DNA of 64,000 nucleotides. It comes from JBDUDK01 sp040002995 (GTDB lineage Bacteria > Actinomycetota > Acidimicrobiia > Acidimicrobiales > Ilumatobacteraceae). Made by a program: the position numbers and the translations under genes. The notes beneath the pieces were generated by a model, which saw only the letters and a list, made by a program, of their open reading frames with translations, had not been told where the DNA came from and made no database searches. Positions 60,427-64,000 of the stretch are shown piece by piece. The stretch spans positions 7,029 to 71,028 of the forward strand of contig JBDUDK010000033.1 in the NCBI GenBank assembly GCA_040002995.1, in the 5' to 3' direction. Each line of letters begins with the position of its first letter. The stretch's first letter is position 1.

Positions 60427-61434
60427 GTGAAAGCGTGGTGGGTCGAGCGCCCCGGACCGATCGACGATCGACCCCTGATGTTCGGAGAGCGTGTCGATCC
60501 CGAGCCCGGTCCGCACGAGATCCGTGTGCGCGTCAGCGCGTGCGGCGTATGCCGTACCGACTTGCACCTGGCCGAGGGTGATCTCGAGCCGCACCGCCCT
60601 CGCACGGCTCCGGGCCACGAGATCGTCGGGGTGGTCGACCGGTTGGGTTCGCACGCGACCCGTTTTCGCATCGGCGAGCGCGCGGGCATCGCCTGGCTTC
60701 GCTCCACCGACGGCACCTGCCGGTTCTGCGCTCGAGGCGACGAGAATCTGTGCCTCGCCCCCCGCTTCACCGGTTGGGACGACGACGGCGGCTTCGCGGA
60801 GATGGCTGTCGTCGACGAGTCATACGCGTACACGCTGTCCGATGTCTTCGAAGACGCTGAGGCAGCTCCACTGCTTTGTGCGGGGATCATCGGATACCGC
60901 GCGCTCCGACGCACCGAGCTTCGGCGCGGCGGGACGCTGGGCATCTATGGCTTCGGCGCGTCAGCTCACCTCGCGGCCCAGGTGGCGCTGCACGAGGGGG
61001 CAACGGTCCATGTCCTGACGCGTTCGGCCGCCGCTCGCGAACTTGCTCTCTCGCTCGGCGCGGCGTCCGCCGGCGACGCCTACGACGAGCCACCCGAACC
61101 GCTCGACGCCTCGATCTTGTTCGCGCCCGCCGGAGAACTTGTGCCTGTCGCGCTGCGCGCTCTCGACCGCGGTGGCACCCTCGTCGTCGCGGGCATCCAC
61201 CTGAGCGACATTCCCCCGTTGCGCTACGCCACCGACTTGTTCGAGGAACGGCGACTGCTGAGCGTCACCGCGAACACTCGGCGCGACGGTGAGGAGTTGC
61301 TTGCTTTGGCGGCCTCGATCCCGTTGCGACCGACGGTCACGCGCTACCCGTTGGAGCAGGCCGATCGGGCCCTCTCGGACATGGCGCACGACCGGCTCAC
61401 GGGCGCCGCGGTGCTCACGGTTCCAATCGGGTAG
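60427..61434 (+). CDS. Zinc-dependent alcohol dehydrogenase
   Basis: A 335-residue medium-chain dehydrogenase. The catalytic-zinc region is VSACGVCRTDLHLAEGDLEPH near residues 36-56 and APGHEIVGVVDRLG near 62; the structural lobe GTCRFCARGDENLC has three of the usual four Cys, with Asp at the first place. The nucleotide loop is LGIYGFGASAHLAAQVAL near 181-198. Substrate unknown. GTG 60427 is 8 bp after the desaturase stop, without a ribosome-binding site. Confidence 0.88.
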   Translation: MKAWWVERPGPIDDRPLMFGERVDPEPGPHEIRVRVSACGVCRTDLHLAEGDLEPHRPRTAPGHEIVGVVDRLGSHATRFRIGERAGIAWLRSTDGTCRFCARGDENLCLAPRFTGWDDDGGFAEMAVVDESYAYTLSDVFEDAEAAPLLCAGIIGYRALRRTELRRGGTLGIYGFGASAHLAAQVALHEGATVHVLTRSAAARELALSLGAASAGDAYDEPPEPLDASILFAPAGELVPVALRALDRGGTLVVAGIHLSDIPPLRYATDLFEERRLLSVTANTRRDGEELLALAASIPLRPTVTRYPLEQADRALSDMAHDRLTGAAVLTVPIG

Positions 61435-61444
61435 ACAGGGCGTG

Positions 61445-62254
61445 ATGGCACCAACCACTTACACCGACGTGCTCTACGAGGTCGTGGACGACACGACCGC
61501 GCTCATCACCATCAACCGGCCGGAGCGCTACAACGCGTTTCGCGGTACCACCGTGGAAGAGCTCATCGATGCGTTCAAGCGAGCGTGGGCCGATCCCGAG
61601 GTGAGGGCGGTCATCCTCACGGGTGCCGGCGACAAGGCCTTCTGCTCCGGCGGCGACGTGAAGCAGAGGGCAGAGACCGGCGACTACGGCGCCACCACCA
61701 ACGGTTTATTCGAAATCGATGCCCTCCACCGTGTGATCCGCGACATCCCCAAAGTCGTCATTGCCGCCGTCAACGGTGTGGCGATCGGCGGCGGGCACGT
61801 ACTGCATGTGGTGTGCGACCTCACGATTGCCGATGAGCGGGCTCGGTTCGGCCAGGCCGGACCGCGGGTTGGTTCATTTGATGCCGGTTTCGGCACCGGC
61901 TTCCTCGCGCGCGTGGTCGGAGAAAAGCGAGCACGCGAGATCTGGTTCCTCTGCCGGCAGTACTCGGCCGAGCAGGCTGAGCGATGGGGATTGGCCAATG
62001 CCGTGGCACCGGCAGGAACTTCGGTCGAGGTCGCCCGCTCCTGGGCCGCCGAAATCGCGGTGCTCAGTCCGACCGCGCTGAAGTTCCTGAAGTACTCGTT
62101 CAATGTCGACACTGAGATCAACGGGGCACTTTCGAACCTAGCGGCGTCGGGCTTGGAGCTGTTCATCGCCACCCCCGAAGGGCGAGAAGGCGCGGCGGCC
62201 TTCGCCGAGAAGCGCCCTCCCGACTTCCCCGGCGCGGCGCGGCGCGGATTGTGA
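61445..62254 (+). CDS. Crotonase-family acyl-CoA enzyme, MenB/BadI-like
   Basis: A 269-residue crotonase. INRPERYNAFRGTTVEELI matches the BadI/MenB N-terminus; LTGAGDKAFCSGGDVKQRAE, AIGGGHVLHVVCDLTIADE, PRVGSFDAGFGTGFLARVVG and REIWFLCRQYSAEQAERWGLANAV are MenB-like, with the catalytic Ser-Phe-Asp kept. Cyclic substrates are expected: either DHNA-CoA synthase (menaquinone) or 2-ketocyclohexanecarboxyl-CoA hydrolase. MenB normally has GGDQ; here it is GGDV. The menG nearby favours MenB, the ring-cleaving dioxygenase next door favours BadI. Confidence 0.85.
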   Translation: MAPTTYTDVLYEVVDDTTALITINRPERYNAFRGTTVEELIDAFKRAWADPEVRAVILTGAGDKAFCSGGDVKQRAETGDYGATTNGLFEIDALHRVIRDIPKVVIAAVNGVAIGGGHVLHVVCDLTIADERARFGQAGPRVGSFDAGFGTGFLARVVGEKRAREIWFLCRQYSAEQAERWGLANAVAPAGTSVEVARSWAAEIAVLSPTALKFLKYSFNVDTEINGALSNLAASGLELFIATPEGREGAAAFAEKRPPDFPGAARRGL

Positions 62255-62282
62255 CGAGTCAGTTCTGTTCGCCGTCCGCACA

Positions 62283-62305
62283 ACCGTTCTCGAGAGAGGA
62301 ACGGT
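62283..62305. promoter_or_regulatory. Inverted repeat upstream of the ring-cleaving dioxygenase gene
   Basis: ACCGTTC (62283-62289) and GAACGGT (62299-62305) are perfect 7-bp arms with a 9-nt spacer, about 68 nt before the start codon. The centre-to-centre distance of 16 bp suits a dimeric TetR- or MarR-type repressor. A weak terminator for the upstream gene is an alternative; no T-run follows. Confidence 0.4.
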
Positions 62306-62372
62306 GGATGGCTTTATTCGGCCGGCGGCGCGAAACTGCTCCTCAAGCAATCGATCTAGTTGAGGGGATCAC

Positions 62373-63329
62373 ATGGACGCGACCACCGCGATCAAAAGGC
62401 ATCACCACCTAACGATGTGCACGGGGGGAGTCCAGGACGACTACGACTTCCACACGAAGACCCTCGGACTGAAGAGTGTCAAGAAGACGGCGCTCTACGA
62501 CGGCACCGTGCCCATCTACCACCTGTATTACGCGAACGACATGGGCGACGAGAGCACGATCCTCACGTCGTTCCCGATGCGCCAGTCGGGCCGCAAGGGC
62601 CGGCGTGGCAGCGGCCAGATCAGCGCGATCGCGTTGTCGGTGCCCGAGTCGAGCCTCGGCTATTGGCGCACCCGCCTGAAGGATGCAGGTGTCGAGAACA
62701 GCGACAGCGAACGGTTCGGCGAGAAGATGATCAAGTTCCAGAACCCCGGGGGCATCGACTACGAGATGGTCGGTATCACCGACGACGACCGCAAGCCGTA
62801 CACCGGCGGTGGGGTGCCGCAGGAGTTTGGGATCCGGGGCACACACGGCGTCACCGTTTCCGTGCGCGACTTCGAGACCTCGCAGGAGTTCATGGAACTG
62901 GCGTGGAATGGCAAGCAGACCACCAACGACGGCAAGTTCATCCGTTACGAAATTGGTGATGGCGGCTCCGGACACATCGTCGATTTCGCGCGCGATCCCG
63001 ACCTCCCGCAGGGTTCCTGGACCTTCGGCGAGGGCATCGTTCACCACTGCGCGTTCCAAGTCGACAGCCTCTCGGTGCAAGACGATGTAAAGGGCCACCT
63101 CGAGGGACTCGGCTTCACCGACGTGTCCGACCGCAAGGACCGGGGGTACTTCGAGTCGGTGTATGTGCGCACTCCGGGCGGCGCCCTGTTCGAGGCCACC
63201 GTGTCGAAGCCCGAAGGCTTCCTCATCGACGAGACCTACGACGAGATGGGCAAGGAGTTCCAGGTGCCTCCGGTGTTTGCCGACCAGGCGCAGTGGATCA
63301 AGGAATATCTCGAGCCGCTGAACTACTAG
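62373..63329 (+). CDS. Ring-cleaving dioxygenase / two-domain VOC-fold protein
   Basis: A 318-residue protein with two VOC (glyoxalase-type) domains of about 150 residues. The first begins RHHHLTMCTGGVQDDYDFHTKTLGL, the second around GIRGTHGVTVSVRDFETS; GIVHHCAFQVDSL near 220 and GGALFEATVSKP near 268 supply candidate His and Glu metal ligands. MhqO/MhqA-like glyoxalase-family dioxygenases have this layout and act on catechol or hydroquinone-type rings. GAGGGG lies 5 nt before the ATG. Substrate is inferred from family only. Confidence 0.82.
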   Translation: MDATTAIKRHHHLTMCTGGVQDDYDFHTKTLGLKSVKKTALYDGTVPIYHLYYANDMGDESTILTSFPMRQSGRKGRRGSGQISAIALSVPESSLGYWRTRLKDAGVENSDSERFGEKMIKFQNPGGIDYEMVGITDDDRKPYTGGGVPQEFGIRGTHGVTVSVRDFETSQEFMELAWNGKQTTNDGKFIRYEIGDGGSGHIVDFARDPDLPQGSWTFGEGIVHHCAFQVDSLSVQDDVKGHLEGLGFTDVSDRKDRGYFESVYVRTPGGALFEATVSKPEGFLIDETYDEMGKEFQVPPVFADQAQWIKEYLEPLNY

Positions 63330-63351
63330 TGGCGGGTAGTCCGTCGTCGCC

Positions 63352-64000
63352 TTGATCGACCATCTCGTCTACGCGACGCCTGATCTCGCAACCACCGTCG
63401 AGGCTCTCACCGACCGCTTCGGCATCGTTCCAACACCCGGTGGCGCGCATCCGGGCCGGGGCACGCGCAACGCCCTTGTCGGATTGGGCGACGGCGCCTA
63501 CCTGGAGATCATCGGTCCTGACCCCGAGCAGCCGGTGCCTACGTTCCCTCGACCGTTCGGCATTGACGCGCTGTCTGGCCCGGCGCTCGTGATGTGGTGC
63601 GCTCGGCCGGCCCTTCCGCTCGAGGTGGTGATCGAGGCCGCGAGCGCAAACGGGTACCACCTTGGACCGATCGTGTCGATGTCCCGGCACCGGCCCGACG
63701 GTGTCTTGCTCGAATGGCGACTTTCCGTACCGGACCCGGCGGCGTCGGAGGGCGGTGTGCTCCCGTTCGTTATCGACTGGGTCGCCGCGACTCACCCGTC
63801 GGCGTCGCTTCCTCCGGGCGTTGTCCTGGACGAGTTGCGCCTCGAGCACCCCGAACCAGAACGAATCATGGCCGTCTTGGCCGCCCTCGGCGGGGCCGGG
63901 GCGGTGATCGTTTCGGGCGTTGAGGCGCGGCTCTCGGCCACGCTGCAAACACGCGCCGGTCGCGTCCGTCTCGGCCCCGAGCCCGCTCCGGCGTTTGAAC
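63352..64000 (+). CDS. Glyoxalase-like domain protein, 3' end outside window
   Basis: The first 216 residues are visible with no stop before the edge. LIDHLVYATPDLATTVEALTDRFGI and GRGTRNALVGLGDGAYLEIIGPDP are typical of the glyoxalase-like (Glyoxalase_3) group, VOC fold with HPGRGT and the Glu of YLEIIG as likely metal ligands. Reaction unknown. The start is TTG 63352; an in-frame TAG at 63337-63339 blocks a longer form and no better start exists nearby. Follows the dioxygenase after 22 bp. Confidence 0.78.
   Translation, partial: MIDHLVYATPDLATTVEALTDRFGIVPTPGGAHPGRGTRNALVGLGDGAYLEIIGPDPEQPVPTFPRPFGIDALSGPALVMWCARPALPLEVVIEAASANGYHLGPIVSMSRHRPDGVLLEWRLSVPDPAASEGGVLPFVIDWVAATHPSASLPPGVVLDELRLEHPEPERIMAVLAALGGAGAVIVSGVEARLSATLQTRAGRVRLGPEPAPAFE

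Noticed and set aside
63298..63948. Minus-strand 216-codon frame at the right edge
   Set aside because: Antisense to two VOC-fold genes with recognisable motifs on the plus strand.
1..64000. CRISPR arrays, rRNA/tRNA genes, IS elements, prophage genes, origin of replication
   Set aside because: Looked for and not seen: no regularly spaced repeats, no transposase or integrase motifs, and no dnaA-box cluster.

Overview
The window is one continuous, gene-dense stretch of very GC-rich bacterial chromosome. Gene order, heavy GTG/TTG start use, many 4-nt stop/start overlaps, actinobacterial small families (DUF2469, DUF222-HNH, the paired small proteins at 25.9-26.3 kb) and luciferase-like (F420-type) oxidoreductases point to Actinobacteria. 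The ftsY-ffh arrangement, AddAB instead of AdnAB or RecBCD, and the mix of accessory genes fit a deep lineage such as Acidimicrobiia; that class-level call is inference. No rRNA, tRNA, CRISPR array, IS element or phage module was seen.

Layout. 0-24 kb is a housekeeping superblock. rpmB, a cold-shock-like gene and pckG read leftward. fakA, recG, rsmD, coaD, a coiled-coil gene, DUF177, rpmF, plsX, acpP, rnc, mutM, smc and ftsY read rightward. Two tandem secreted paralogues follow, then ffh, rpsP, khpA, rimM, trmD, rplS, DUF2469 and yraN. Two things interrupt the canonical order: the secreted pair between ftsY and ffh, and an antisense DUF222-HNH gene between rimM and trmD that carries a perfect LexA-type box over its start codon. 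24-41 kb holds an ABC-2 exporter, a two-gene small-protein unit, an enoyl-CoA hydratase, addAB, rpe, a RumA-like RNA methyltransferase, an ECF sigma/anti-sigma pair, a large PAS-GGDEF-EAL protein, RidA, a phosphotransferase and the start of a drug-type MFS transporter.

43.3-49.6 kb is a complete histidine-utilisation operon, hutH-hutU-hutF-def-hutI, with 1-4 nt junctions. No hutG is present; its place is taken by a peptide-deformylase-family gene with all catalytic motifs intact. The natural reading is that this protein deformylates N-formylglutamate, the product of HutF. This is the strongest candidate for an undescribed system in the window.

49.6-64 kb is accessory metabolism: a patatin-like lipase, three luciferase-like oxidoreductases with an AhpD-like gene, metY plus a CoA-binding gene, a secreted repeat protein, a quinone/lipid cluster (menG, a membrane protein, a geranylgeranyl-reductase-family enzyme, an acyl desaturase), a zinc alcohol dehydrogenase, a MenB/BadI-like crotonase, and two VOC-fold genes, the last cut by the window edge.

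Regulation. About a dozen genes have TANNNT 6-12 nt before the start codon and no Shine-Dalgarno sequence, the pattern expected for leaderless mRNAs. Other genes have clear GGAGG-type sites. The rnc gene has no ATG, GTG or TTG start upstream of its catalytic core and seems to start at CTG. All functional calls were made by reading motifs, without database searches.
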